Below are positions 1-7,416 of a stretch of 16,573 bases of DNA, in pieces (within the stretch, counting starts at the first letter, position 1; each line of letters starts with the position of its first letter). Source of the DNA: Bacillota bacterium (GTDB lineage: Bacteria > Bacillota > Clostridia > Christensenellales > Aristaeellaceae); contig JAEWWY010000306.1 in assembly GCA_023458835.1 (NCBI GenBank), positions 1-16,573 of the forward strand, written 5' to 3'. A model generated the notes under the pieces. It was given only the letters and a program-made list of their open reading frames with translations. It did not search any database and was not told where the DNA came from. A program made the position numbers and the translations under genes.

Positions 1-248
1 AAAACTGGACGGCGGCCATTTTTGCCGGCGTGGTGGCGGAAGTACCGCTGTACATTCTGTATTCATGGCGGCCCGCGCTGTTGGAGGGCGTGTTTTCCGG
101 CGGGCTGGGGGCGCTGGCGGTATTTGACCGGCTGGATAATTTCATCAACGGCATGTTTGACATAACGTCTTTGGTGTACTTCATCTCCGTTGCGCTGCTC
201 TTTGTATTTTTCACGGTTCAGTCCGTGGAAAAGAGAAGATGGAGCTAA
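1..248 (+). CDS. ABC-2 type transporter permease, C-terminal fragment (gene enters from upstream)
   Basis: The reading frame is open from the window edge (first whole codon at 3) to the TAA at 246-248, so only about the last 82 residues of a larger membrane protein are present. The visible part has two hydrophobic stretches, one at the very start of the fragment (AAIFAGVVAEVPLYILYSW) and one near the end (LVYFISVALLFVFFTVQ), and finishes with the basic tail SVEKRRWS. That ending, preceded by FDITSLVYF, is typical of ABC-2 permeases that sit next to GldG-like proteins (GldF or NatB-like). It lies 18 nt before the GldG gene, so the two are very probably co-transcribed. A GTG at 30 could be mistaken for a start, but the frame continues upstream with good membrane-protein sequence. 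The exported substrate cannot be read from this fragment. Confidence 0.8.
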   Translation, partial: NWTAAIFAGVVAEVPLYILYSWRPALLEGVFSGGLGALAVFDRLDNFINGMFDITSLVYFISVALLFVFFTVQSVEKRRWS

Positions 249-266
249 TGAAAGGAGGGACGGCAT

Positions 267-1748
267 ATGAAATGGCTCAATAAAAGACAGGATGGTCAAA
301 CCAGGCCGCGGGAAGCCCGAAGGTGCGGTTCATCCTTTCACACCAAGGCTTTTCGCAGCGGCGGCTACGCCATACTGGTTTCCCTGCTGCTGGTGGGCGC
401 AGTGATCGCCGTTAACCTGTTTGTGGATCAGGTGCCCGCCACCTATACCAAGCTGGATACCACCAACCAGCAACTGTATACCATCTCCCAGCAGACAACC
501 GATATTTTGAAGGGCCTTGATACGGAGGTCACACTGTACCTGGTCACCCAAAGCGGCAAGGAGGATAAGACGGTAAGCGAGCTCCTTTCCCGCTACAAGG
601 CGCTGAGCAGCAAGATCACCGTATCCACCGTGGACCCGGTCACATCGCCAAAATTCGTATCCAAATACACTGCCGAAACGCTCAGCGACAACAGCGTGAT
701 CGTGGAAGGTGCCCTGCGCAATCAGGTGGTCAAAAACAGTGAGATCTATGTGTATGACTACTCCAGCTACTATAACACCGGAAACTACGAAGTGAATTTT
801 GACGGGGAAAACGCCCTGACCAGCGCCATCGACTATGTGACCAGCACCAACCTGCCTGTGATATATACGCTCAGCGGCCATGGCGAGACGGAATTGTCTT
901 CTGAGCTCAGCGGTGCCGTCACCAAGGAAAACATGACGCTCAAGCCCTTGAGCCTTTTATCCTTGGAGGCTGTGCCGGAGGATGCTTCCTGCGTGGTCCT
1001 CTATGCCCCTGCTTCCGATTTGAGCCAGGAAGAATCGGAAAAAATATTGGCTTATCTGGAAAACGGCGGCCATCTGCTTTTGCTGACCGATTACAGCGAC
1101 AAGAGGATGCCGGTCTTGGCAGCCTTGATGGAAAACTACGGCGTGCGCGCGGCGGACGGCATTGTGATGGAAGGGGACGCGAATAACAGCATCCGCGGAT
1201 ATGCCCACTACCTGCTGCCCAATATTCAATCCCATGAGATCACTTCGCCCCTATCAAGCGGCAAGCTATATGCGCTCATGCCCGTAGCTCACGGCATTCA
1301 AACGCTGGACAGCTACCGCGGCACGCTTGCGATAAAAAGCCTGCTGAAAACATCAAACGCCGCTTATGCCAAGCCAAACGCCTATAACGCCACCACCATG
1401 GAGAAGGAAAGCGGCGATATAGACGGCCCCTTTGATATCGGCGTGGCGATTACAGAGAGGTTTGAGGGCAAGGAAACAAAGCTGGTTTGGTTCGGCACCA
1501 GCAAATTCCTGGACAGCTCCGTCAACCAGATGGTGTCCGGCGCCAATACCGATCTGTTCCTGAATGCCCTGGGCTGGATGTGTGAGCGGGCAAACAGCAT
1601 TTCCATCCGCTCCAAGAGCCTGATGAGCCAGCAGATCACCGTACCCGGCGGAGAGGCTGGCATGTGGAGCATTGCCATCACCGTGCTGCTGCCGCTTGCT
1701 GTGATCGGTATTGGCATCTTCGTTTTTGTCAAGAGGAGGAAGCGCTGA
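267..1748 (+). CDS. GldG-family auxiliary protein of an ABC-2 exporter
   Basis: A 493-residue membrane-anchored protein of the GldG / ABC-type uncharacterised transport auxiliary family. A basic N-terminus of about 30 residues is followed by a transmembrane segment (about 34-53, AILVSLLLVGAVIAVNLFV). A long extracytoplasmic part then begins with LYTISQQTTDILKGL and EVTLYLVTQ, the usual opening of the GldG domain. The stretch around VIYTLSGHGETEL and the later GGHLLLLTDYSD are further family hallmarks. A second transmembrane segment (about 467-488) is followed by KRRKR. The start is fixed by AAAGGAGGG seven bases upstream. The gene follows the ABC-2 permease and overlaps the DUF4340 gene by one base, the standard order of this module. 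In gliding Bacteroidetes the homologue works with GldF, but in Firmicutes the role is unknown, and gliding should not be inferred. The family call is secure; the substrate is not. Confidence 0.88.
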   Translation: MKWLNKRQDGQTRPREARRCGSSFHTKAFRSGGYAILVSLLLVGAVIAVNLFVDQVPATYTKLDTTNQQLYTISQQTTDILKGLDTEVTLYLVTQSGKEDKTVSELLSRYKALSSKITVSTVDPVTSPKFVSKYTAETLSDNSVIVEGALRNQVVKNSEIYVYDYSSYYNTGNYEVNFDGENALTSAIDYVTSTNLPVIYTLSGHGETELSSELSGAVTKENMTLKPLSLLSLEAVPEDASCVVLYAPASDLSQEESEKILAYLENGGHLLLLTDYSDKRMPVLAALMENYGVRAADGIVMEGDANNSIRGYAHYLLPNIQSHEITSPLSSGKLYALMPVAHGIQTLDSYRGTLAIKSLLKTSNAAYAKPNAYNATTMEKESGDIDGPFDIGVAITERFEGKETKLVWFGTSKFLDSSVNQMVSGANTDLFLNALGWMCERANSISIRSKSLMSQQITVPGGEAGMWSIAITVLLPLAVIGIGIFVFVKRRKR

Positions 1749-3301
1749 TGAAAAAGGGGAAACGGTTGCTGCTGCTGACCGCGGTTCTTGCCGTTTTCAT
1801 CGCGGGCACCCTGGTGCTCAAGAGCATCAACGAAGCCAGGGAAGCGGCGGATCAAACAACCGAAGAAAAGATTGTGATGCTGGCCCTTGACAAGGACAGC
1901 CTGAAAGAAATCTCATATACCATACATGGGGAGACGCTGCGCTTTGTAAGGGCGGAGGACCACTGGCAATACTTTGATGATCCGGCCTTTCCGCTGAGGG
2001 AAAGCTTGGTCACCGCCATGGCGGATACCCTAAGCAACCTTACCGCCAGCCGCAAAGTGACCGATACACTGGATCAGGCGGAGGATTACGGCTTGAAGGA
2101 GCCCGCCTGCACCGTTACCGCTGTCTTAACGGACGGTACCCGGCATACATTGTACTTTGGGGACAAGAACACCACTACGAATGATACGTATGCGTGCGCG
2201 GAAGGCGGCCAGACGGTGTATACGGTCTCATCTTCCGCTGCCTCCAAGTTCAGCAGCAAGCTGTATGGCCTGATTGCAGACGAAGCCTTCCCGGCCATAG
2301 AAGCTTCCGCAATCAGCAAGCTTGCCTATGATGCCCCGGACAAAAAGCTGACGCTCCGTTACTTCCCCAATGGCTCCGATGCATCGTATTCCAGCATATA
2401 CACCTGGTTTGCTGAAGAAGAAAATGCTTCCCTGGCACCGCTGGAGGGGGAAAAGGTCAGCGCGTATCTTGGCAGCGTGACCGGCATTGCCCCCAAGGGC
2501 ACGGCGGATTATGACGCCGCCGGGGAAGAGCTGGCCGCCTATGGGCTGGATGCGCCGGCAGCCGTGATCACTGTGGATTACACCGTTTCCCGCCAGGAGA
2601 CTGTGCCCAAGGCTGCACAGACTGCTGGGCCGGATGGAACGCCTGCCGTCTTGCCGGAGGGGGCGGCGGAAGGGGCAAACACAGCGGCGGAGGCCACGCC
2701 TTCTCCCACGCCGGAAATGGAGACCATCACGGTAGAGGAGCCCAAGCAGCTTACTATTTTCCTGGGCAGGAAAGCGGAGGATGGCTCCTATTACATGCGC
2801 CATTCCGGCTCCAAGCGGGTATTCATCATCAGCGGCGATACTTATACGAAGCTTACGGAGCTGGACAGGGGGAACCTGCGCCCGGACCAGATCTGTCTGA
2901 TCCCCATCGATACCGTGGATGCGCTTACCGTTTCCATGGATACCAAGGTCAGCAATTTCACCATCCAACGGACCAAAACCACGGATGCGGATGGCAAGAC
3001 TACCACGGACACCGTATACAGGCTGGGGGATGGGGAGATAGGGGAATCCGCCTTCAAGCGCTTCTATACTTCGCTGATCTCCTTGGAGAAGGAGAAGGAA
3101 ACGGACAAGGCCCCCTCCGGGCAGCCGTATATTCTGGTTACCTTCCAGCGCAACACAACGAATTTCAAGGAAATGACGCTGACCCTTTATCCGTATGACA
3201 GCAGCTTCTATATGGCTGAATTCAACGGGGCGAGCGGCATGCTGGTAAACAAGCGGGATGTGGAGGCTTTGATATCCAATTACCAGGCGCTTGGAAGCTG
3301 A
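1748..3301 (+). CDS. DUF4340 domain-containing membrane-anchored protein
   Basis: A 517-residue protein with one N-terminal transmembrane anchor (residues 6-24, RLLLLTAVLAVFIAGTLVL) and a large outside domain. It shows the repeated DUF4340 signature: YGLKEPACTVTAVL at about 114 followed by TLYFGDK, and YGLDAPAAVITVDY at about 265 followed by LTIFLGRK. In the second repeat a segment rich in Pro, Ala, Thr and Glu (about 282-330, containing ATPSPTPE) splits the two strands. The ATG at 1748 is chosen because it overlaps the preceding stop (TGATG) and has AGGAGGAAGC just before it; the frame is open 28 codons further upstream inside the GldG gene, but that is antecedent noise. It is the third member of the permease/GldG/DUF4340 module and presumably a structural partner of the exporter. 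No enzymatic motif is visible. Confidence 0.87.
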   Translation: MKKGKRLLLLTAVLAVFIAGTLVLKSINEAREAADQTTEEKIVMLALDKDSLKEISYTIHGETLRFVRAEDHWQYFDDPAFPLRESLVTAMADTLSNLTASRKVTDTLDQAEDYGLKEPACTVTAVLTDGTRHTLYFGDKNTTTNDTYACAEGGQTVYTVSSSAASKFSSKLYGLIADEAFPAIEASAISKLAYDAPDKKLTLRYFPNGSDASYSSIYTWFAEEENASLAPLEGEKVSAYLGSVTGIAPKGTADYDAAGEELAAYGLDAPAAVITVDYTVSRQETVPKAAQTAGPDGTPAVLPEGAAEGANTAAEATPSPTPEMETITVEEPKQLTIFLGRKAEDGSYYMRHSGSKRVFIISGDTYTKLTELDRGNLRPDQICLIPIDTVDALTVSMDTKVSNFTIQRTKTTDADGKTTTDTVYRLGDGEIGESAFKRFYTSLISLEKEKETDKAPSGQPYILVTFQRNTTNFKEMTLTLYPYDSSFYMAEFNGASGMLVNKRDVEALISNYQALGS

Positions 3302-3326
3302 TGTGCGCTTAGCTGCTTTGGGAAAA

Positions 3327-3341
3327 CAGGCATAGGGCCTG
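3327..3341 (-). terminator. Possible weak terminator for the minus-strand enzyme operon
   Basis: On the minus strand, CAGGC and GCCTG form a 5-bp stem around a 5-base loop (CCTAT) and are followed directly by TTTTCC. It would end transcripts of the 7276-to-3494 operon, 150 bases after its last stop codon. The stem is short, so this is tentative; the larger palindrome at 3363-3447 lies before it. Confidence 0.25.
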
Positions 3342-3362
3342 AAAACAAACTTAACCCTACAG

Positions 3363-3447
3363 GCTGTTATCCTGAACGAGGTGAAGGATCTTGGCCCCTT
3401 ACGCAAGGCCAAGATCCTTCATCACTCCGCTCCTTCGGGATGACAGC
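3363..3447 (+). repeat. Long imperfect palindrome in a convergent gap, likely 3' hairpin of the plus-strand operon
   Basis: The core is a perfect 14-bp inverted repeat: GAAGGATCTTGGCC at 3383-3396 and its reverse complement at 3407-3420, separated by a 10-base loop (CCTTACGCAA). Outside a small bulge the arms continue: GCTGTTATCCTGAA (3363-3376) matches GCTGTCATCCCGAA, read on the other strand from 3447. The two differences in that outer arm are T on the left opposite G on the right, so they stay paired as G-U in a plus-strand RNA but become A-C in a minus-strand RNA. This suggests the hairpin is kept as RNA made from the plus strand, after DUF4340. Sequences of the TGTCATCCTGA...GAAGGATC kind are known as dispersed palindromes in many bacteria; whether this one is repeated in this genome cannot be seen here. 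No T-tract follows it. Confidence 0.65.
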
Positions 3448-3493
3448 GGGAGGGGGCTGTTTGTATTCAATGGGCTGGTACTCATTGATGCAT

Positions 3494-4990
3494 TTATATC
3501 TTTGAATCGTATTGCTTCTTCTTTTGAAGCCTGCTCTTGAGCGCCAGCAGGCGGAAGAAGATTTCCCGGGGATTTTCGTCTTCATACAGAAAAGCCCCGT
3601 TACCGGAGAAGGAGGGTTCGATGAAGTCCCACCAGGTGAGCGCCCTGATCTCCGGGCGGGCGGCGGCGATCGTATAAAACTGCTCCATCCAGTCGGCCTG
3701 GGTACGCTCATTCCAGCCGCCGTGCCAGGTGCCTTCCGACATGGAAAGCTGGGACCAGTTGCTGCCCGCAGGGCCGGCAGCGCCGCGGGTGCCGCCGTTT
3801 ACGCCCATCTCGGTGATGTGGATGGGTTTGCCAAGGGAAGCGAATACGTTCAGCATGCGGTTTACCGCCACCATATCCCGGGCGGGAAAGTATAGCTGGA
3901 TACCCACCACGTCAAACTTCACATCCGCCTCCAGCAGGGCGCGGAAATAGGCCAAGGGGGAACGCAGATGCTCCGGCAGGGCGCCGTAGCAGGTATACCG
4001 GCCCGCCACATATTCGGCAAAGGGCAGACAAATGTTGACGATGGCGGTGGCGCTATCGTTGGCCTCATGCAGCGCGTCGCAGCAGACGCGCGTCAGCTCG
4101 ATCAGTTGCGGTTGGGTCAGCTCGAAGCAGTTGGCCCAGTCGTGGGCTTCGTTCATGGCATCCCATAGCCCGATGCGGCCCTTGTATGCCTCCACATGGT
4201 GGCGGGCAATGGCGCGGGCGCTTTGTGCAAGCGTTTCAAAGGGCTGGCCGAATAGCCATGGGGGATTGACGCTTTGGTGGCCGAACCACAGGGGATGCCC
4301 CTTGGGGGTAATGCTTTTGCTGAGCAAAAAATCCAGCGCCGCGTCGATATAGGCGTAATCGTAACGGTCCTTTTCGGGCGCAGTGCGGCCGGCGTAAAAG
4401 GGCAGCGTGGCAAAATCAAAGGCCTGGGCAAAGAATTTGGCATAGCGTGCACCGGGGGAGGTGAAGCGGGCAAAATTGCAGCCCAGAAGGAGATCATCTC
4501 TGGGAGAGGCGAAGGCTTTTTGCTGCGCGCTTTCAAACAAAGCGGCTTCCGCGGCGTAAATGGCGTGGGACAGGGCATAAAGCCTGTTTTCCGGCGTGCT
4601 CACACCCCGGTCACTTAAATGGGCAAGCTCCTGGGCGGCGTATATATGGCCCTGGGCGGCGGGGGAGAGGACGATGCCTTCGCTGTGTATTTTTGCTTCC
4701 CGGAGATAGGTGCGGGTGGCCTCGCTGACAAAATCCACGAAATCGCCCGTATACCCTTCTCCCAGGTTGTCGGCCATGACCCAGATGCTGCCGTACAGCG
4801 GCAGGCTGAGTTTGGCATGCACCATATAGGGCGTGCGGGTGACCGCCAGCTCCACCGTGCCGTCGGGCAACAGGCGCTGCCGGCGCTCGTCAGGCTCAAA
4901 ATCCAAAGTGCTTGCGTATACCGATTCCAGTTGTGGCTTGGGCATGGCTACGCCGCCGGGGCCGTCCAGCCGTACATGGATCCATTGCAT
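3494..4990 (-). CDS. GH10-like glycoside hydrolase (endo-1,4-beta-xylanase-related), cytoplasmic
   Basis: A 498-residue enzyme whose C-terminal two thirds follow the GH10 (beta/alpha)8 pattern. LLGCNFARF (about 168) matches the first strand. GHPLWFGHQSVNPPW (231-245) corresponds to the GH10 substrate-site region. LWDAMNE ends in the likely acid/base Glu281, HITEMGV carries the likely nucleophile Glu394, and LTWWDF (451-456) is the late strand. Family knowledge makes cleavage of beta-1,4-xylose-type backbones the first guess. The N-terminal 160 residues have no family I recognise, with a beta-rich start and SIWVMADNLGEGY at 68-80. There is no signal peptide, unlike classic secreted xylanases, so it probably acts on imported oligosaccharides. 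It is last in a three-gene minus-strand operon; the ATG has AAGGAG nine bases before it, overlapping the TAA of the GH43 gene. It diverges from textbook GH10 and may be a distinct subfamily. Confidence 0.72.
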   Translation of the reverse strand: MQWIHVRLDGPGGVAMPKPQLESVYASTLDFEPDERRQRLLPDGTVELAVTRTPYMVHAKLSLPLYGSIWVMADNLGEGYTGDFVDFVSEATRTYLREAKIHSEGIVLSPAAQGHIYAAQELAHLSDRGVSTPENRLYALSHAIYAAEAALFESAQQKAFASPRDDLLLGCNFARFTSPGARYAKFFAQAFDFATLPFYAGRTAPEKDRYDYAYIDAALDFLLSKSITPKGHPLWFGHQSVNPPWLFGQPFETLAQSARAIARHHVEAYKGRIGLWDAMNEAHDWANCFELTQPQLIELTRVCCDALHEANDSATAIVNICLPFAEYVAGRYTCYGALPEHLRSPLAYFRALLEADVKFDVVGIQLYFPARDMVAVNRMLNVFASLGKPIHITEMGVNGGTRGAAGPAGSNWSQLSMSEGTWHGGWNERTQADWMEQFYTIAAARPEIRALTWWDFIEPSFSGNGAFLYEDENPREIFFRLLALKSRLQKKKQYDSKI

Positions 4991-5003
4991 ACAAAAATTC
5001 TCC

Positions 5004-5876
5004 TTATGCGAGCACGAGCCCGTTTGATGCCTCCTTCACCGGGAGGAAGATGGGACGTTCGTCAGGTGTGCGGTTGGGCGTATGGATGGCAAGGCGCAGC
5101 ACGTTATCGGCACCTCTGAAAACCATGCCGTGGCCGCCGTCGCCGCTGTACAGGGGCTTTTCCTGCTGATGCCAGGGGCCCAGGATGTGGCCGCTTTCGC
5201 TGATGGAAAGGCCGATGGCATAGCCCGTTTCCGACATGCTGGACCACAGCATCCATAATTGTCCGTTTGCGGGCTTGTACATGAAGGGGCCATCGGTAAC
5301 GTGGCCTTCTATGCCGCTGGAATGGCGGATTTTTTTCGTCCAGACAGCATCCCGGGCGGCAAAGAGGGTATGAGCGTCCCCTGCAGGGCCGGACAGATCC
5401 TCCTTCAGCCGCCTTGAACAGACGGTGCCGCCGCCCCCCTGCACCCATTCGTGGCAGAAGACGATCCAGGGCAATCCATCCTTATCCACGTACAGTGTGC
5501 CGTCCAGGCATTCCCAATCCGCGGGTGTGGCCTTTTCCTCCCCCCAGGGCATAAAGGGGCCAAGCGGGTTATCCGCTTTCAGGATGCTGGTGGCCCGGCG
5601 CCGCCCTGGCGCCTTGAAGGAGGCGAACAGGTAATAAGCGTTTTGATATTTATGAAGCTCCGGCGCCCAGAAATTTTCCGTGCCCCAGAAATCATCCGAC
5701 GGGGCGAACACGCGGCCCATGGGCTGAAAATGCGTCAGATCGTCACTTGCGTAAGCCTCAAAGCCGGCCGCCTTGCCGCGCCAGCAGTTTAAATCAGTTG
5801 TGCCGTACAGGTAGTACCTTCCGTTTTCCACAAAAATGAAGGGATCGCGTATTTGGATATCACTGCGCAAAAGCAT
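5004..5876 (-). CDS. Glycoside hydrolase family 43-type enzyme (five-bladed propeller)
   Basis: A 290-residue protein of the GH43 type, a family of arabinofuranosidases, beta-xylosidases and arabinanases. IQIRDPFIF places the likely catalytic base at Asp11. ENGRYYLYGTTD, FWAPELHKYQNAYYLFAS and WECLDGTLYVD (pKa-modulating Asp125) are blade motifs in the right order. GHVTDGPFM lies where the acid-bearing motif is expected, and GGHGMVF (about 247-253) supplies the conserved His near the closing blade. Where many GH43 enzymes have EGP, this one has TDGP with Asp195; Glu190 is five residues earlier. There is no signal peptide. An upstream ATG at 5894 overlaps the preceding stop but has no binding site; the ATG at 5876 follows GGGGGAAG at good distance and is preferred. 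Being between a GH10-like and an (alpha/alpha)6 enzyme suggests removal of arabinose or xylose side residues. Family call good, substrate uncertain. Confidence 0.8.
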   Translation of the reverse strand: MLLRSDIQIRDPFIFVENGRYYLYGTTDLNCWRGKAAGFEAYASDDLTHFQPMGRVFAPSDDFWGTENFWAPELHKYQNAYYLFASFKAPGRRRATSILKADNPLGPFMPWGEEKATPADWECLDGTLYVDKDGLPWIVFCHEWVQGGGGTVCSRRLKEDLSGPAGDAHTLFAARDAVWTKKIRHSSGIEGHVTDGPFMYKPANGQLWMLWSSMSETGYAIGLSISESGHILGPWHQQEKPLYSGDGGHGMVFRGADNVLRLAIHTPNRTPDERPIFLPVKEASNGLVLA

Positions 5877-5880
5877 ATTT

Positions 5881-5888
5881 CTTCCCCC
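5881..5888 (-). promoter_or_regulatory. Ribosome binding site deciding the GH43 start
   Basis: GGGGGAAG on the minus strand lies four to nine bases before the ATG at 5876. It supports that start over the ATG at 5894, which overlaps the upstream stop and has no purine-rich site before it. Confidence 0.6.
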
Positions 5889-5893
5889 GCTCA

Positions 5894-7276
5894 TTACATT
5901 GCGATTGTACGAAGGATGTTCCCCTGATAATCGGTGATCACCCTGCAGCCGGATTCCCAGGTGAAAACGGCTTTGCCGTTGACCAAAGCGGTGGCGCTGC
6001 GGCCGCTACACTTGAGCGTATACGTTTTATCGCCCCAAACCTGCGTATAGACGCTGTCCCTGCCGCCTGATATGCCCCACCATATTTCCTCGCCTTCCAG
6101 ATGGATGCCGTACAGGCGGGAGATATACTCCAGCACCGAAAGCATGGTGGGGCCGTAGCCGTCATGATCGCCGGACCGCCTTAAGATGAAAGGATCAAAC
6201 TGCTGGGTGAAGATGCAGTCTTCACCGATGCCTTGAAACAGCTTACGGGCGAGCACCGTGATCAGCTTTTGATACCCGTAGTTGTCAAGCGCCCGGATAG
6301 CCCGCTGGTAAGTCAGCCCCTGGGGCTGGCCGCTCCAATCGTTGACGGGTACGTTTGCAAACAGCGGGTCATTTGCCGCTACCGAAGGCAGGGGCATAGG
6401 CGTCCAGAATTCATCAGGGTTCAGCAGGTGGTCCGATACGAACCGGCGGGCCATATCCAAAGAAAAGGAGCCCCAATACATGCACCGCAGGTTGTTGTGT
6501 ACAAGCGTATCCATGCGCCGGCCCATATTGTCGCGGTCAAAGCACGCGCCGCGCTCCTCCCACCAGAAAAAAGCGCGGATTTTGCTCTTGACTTCCTCTG
6601 CCGCGCTGCGCCAGGAAGCGTTTTGGCCGTCATTTGTGATCGTCGAAATTTTCGCCAATGTGTCCCGGGCGGAATAGGAGAAGCTCATAAAGTCCATGGA
6701 GGCCATGGGCACGACGGCATACCCTTTGGGCGGCGTCTCCTCCTCCCACCAGCAGGGGGCGTCGCCATAGCGCCTGGCATTGTCCTCCCCTGTGTCGTAT
6801 ACGCACCAGGATTCCAGGCAGCCATCCAGATTGGAATCCCGCACGCGCCAGAGATATGCGTCAAACCGGATCAGCGCATCCTTCAAAAGCTTCAGGTATT
6901 CCCTGTCCTGCCCCATCCAGTAATACATGTTCAGGGCGGGGGCGGGGAAGCAAAAGCCCTGGAACTTGTTGAACTGGGGGATGACCTTGCTGTTTTCCAT
7001 CATGATGCTGCCGGGCATGCGTCCGTCCGGCCGCTGGTGAACCATGAACATAAGCTGGTTGTTGATGGCGGCGGCCATATTGCGCTTGGCATACATTTCA
7101 CCGCCCATAGGCTGCGTTTCCAGCCAGATCTTGTGATATCCGCCGCCCTCGACCAAAACCTGCCGGCCGCCGAAATCTTTGAGGTTGTCCTGAAGCTTCG
7201 CTTCCGCCGCGTCATACAGCTTTTGTATCAGCGGGTCATCGATTTGGAATGCAACGCTGGTTTGAATTGGTTCCAT
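5894..7276 (-). CDS. (alpha/alpha)6-barrel glycoside hydrolase, MGH1/GH63-trehalase-like
   Basis: A 460-residue enzyme with the all-helical six-hairpin toroid pattern of the GH63/GH37-like (MGH1-type) hydrolases. Recognisable points are KIWLETQPMGGEMYAKRN (49-66), LESWCVYDTGEDNARRY (154-170, the family's acidic W..DTGEDN site), ASMDFMSFSYSARDTLAKI (192-210), NDWSGQPQGLTYQRA (312-326, the loop equivalent to the WRGPVW region) and YGPTMLSVLEYI (374-385). A small beta-rich tail (about 395-460) caps the barrel. No signal peptide is visible. The frame is open 20 codons further upstream, but the ATG at 7276 has AGAGGGG nine bases before it and starts the conserved sequence, so it is chosen. It is the first gene of the minus-strand operon, divergent from the importer. 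The family usually removes alpha-linked sugars or trims rhamnose- or glucose-type ends by inversion; I cannot name the substrate. Confidence 0.72.
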   Translation of the reverse strand: MEPIQTSVAFQIDDPLIQKLYDAAEAKLQDNLKDFGGRQVLVEGGGYHKIWLETQPMGGEMYAKRNMAAAINNQLMFMVHQRPDGRMPGSIMMENSKVIPQFNKFQGFCFPAPALNMYYWMGQDREYLKLLKDALIRFDAYLWRVRDSNLDGCLESWCVYDTGEDNARRYGDAPCWWEEETPPKGYAVVPMASMDFMSFSYSARDTLAKISTITNDGQNASWRSAAEEVKSKIRAFFWWEERGACFDRDNMGRRMDTLVHNNLRCMYWGSFSLDMARRFVSDHLLNPDEFWTPMPLPSVAANDPLFANVPVNDWSGQPQGLTYQRAIRALDNYGYQKLITVLARKLFQGIGEDCIFTQQFDPFILRRSGDHDGYGPTMLSVLEYISRLYGIHLEGEEIWWGISGGRDSVYTQVWGDKTYTLKCSGRSATALVNGKAVFTWESGCRVITDYQGNILRTIAM

Positions 7277-7300
7277 ACAAGCAACCCCTCTCTGCGTACA

Positions 7301-7309
7301 TTTATAGCA
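7301..7309 (-). promoter_or_regulatory. Likely extended -10 promoter of the minus-strand enzyme operon
   Basis: On the minus strand TGCTATAAA forms an extended -10 element (TGN followed by a TATAAT-like hexamer). It lies 25 bases before the ATG at 7276, leaving a short leader that contains the AGAGGGG binding site. No convincing -35 box is present at 17 bases, which extended -10 promoters tolerate or which may mean activation by a regulator. Confidence 0.45.
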
Positions 7310-7367
7310 GAAAGCTTTATTATGCGATATAGGCAAAATTTTTCACTATTTCTATTCCGATATGAAC

Positions 7368-7378
7368 TATGATATACT
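7368..7378 (+). promoter_or_regulatory. Likely -10 region of the importer operon promoter
   Basis: TATGATATACT holds two overlapping -10-like hexamers, TATGAT (7368-7373) and TATACT (7373-7378). The binding site GGAAGGG (7400-7406) and GTG start (7417) follow at suitable distance. The -35 position (for example TTCTAT at 7350) is poor, which fits a promoter needing an activator such as the AraC protein encoded downstream. The whole divergent gap 7277-7416 otherwise holds an 8-bp palindrome AAAGCTTT (7311-7318) and AT-rich sequence. Confidence 0.45.
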
Positions 7379-7399
7379 GCCTTCACAAGATACCTTCAC

Positions 7400-7406
7400 G
7401 GAAGGG
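7400..7406 (+). promoter_or_regulatory. Ribosome binding site deciding the LplB GTG start
   Basis: GGAAGGG lies ten bases before the GTG at 7417. The upstream in-frame ATG at 7369 overlaps the likely -10 box and has no binding site, so it is not used. Confidence 0.55.
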
Positions 7407-7416
7407 TGTGGCGTGC

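Noticed and set aside
30..32. GTG as the true start of the first gene
   Set aside because: The frame continues to the window edge with hydrophobic, permease-like residues, so this is an internal Val in a truncated gene.
267..3301. Gliding motility machinery
   Set aside because: GldG-like and ABC-2 proteins are common in non-gliding Firmicutes, and no other gliding genes are present.
2228..3412. Open frame of 394 codons on the minus strand
   Set aside because: It lies antisense to DUF4340, runs across its linker and the palindrome, is Arg/Gly/His/Ile-rich and shows no domain; the plus-strand frame has family motifs and a good binding site.
3363..3447. Remnant insertion-sequence end or attachment site
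   Set aside because: There is no transposase or integrase gene, no target duplication that I can see, and the symmetric structure fits a hairpin better.
7369..7371. ATG start for the LplB-type permease
   Set aside because: It overlaps the likely -10 box and lacks a binding site; the GTG at 7417 has GGAAGGG before it and gives the normal family N-terminus.
6233..7372. Open frame of 379 codons on the plus strand
   Set aside because: It is antisense to the (alpha/alpha)6 hydrolase, has no recognisable domain, and runs through the divergent promoter region.
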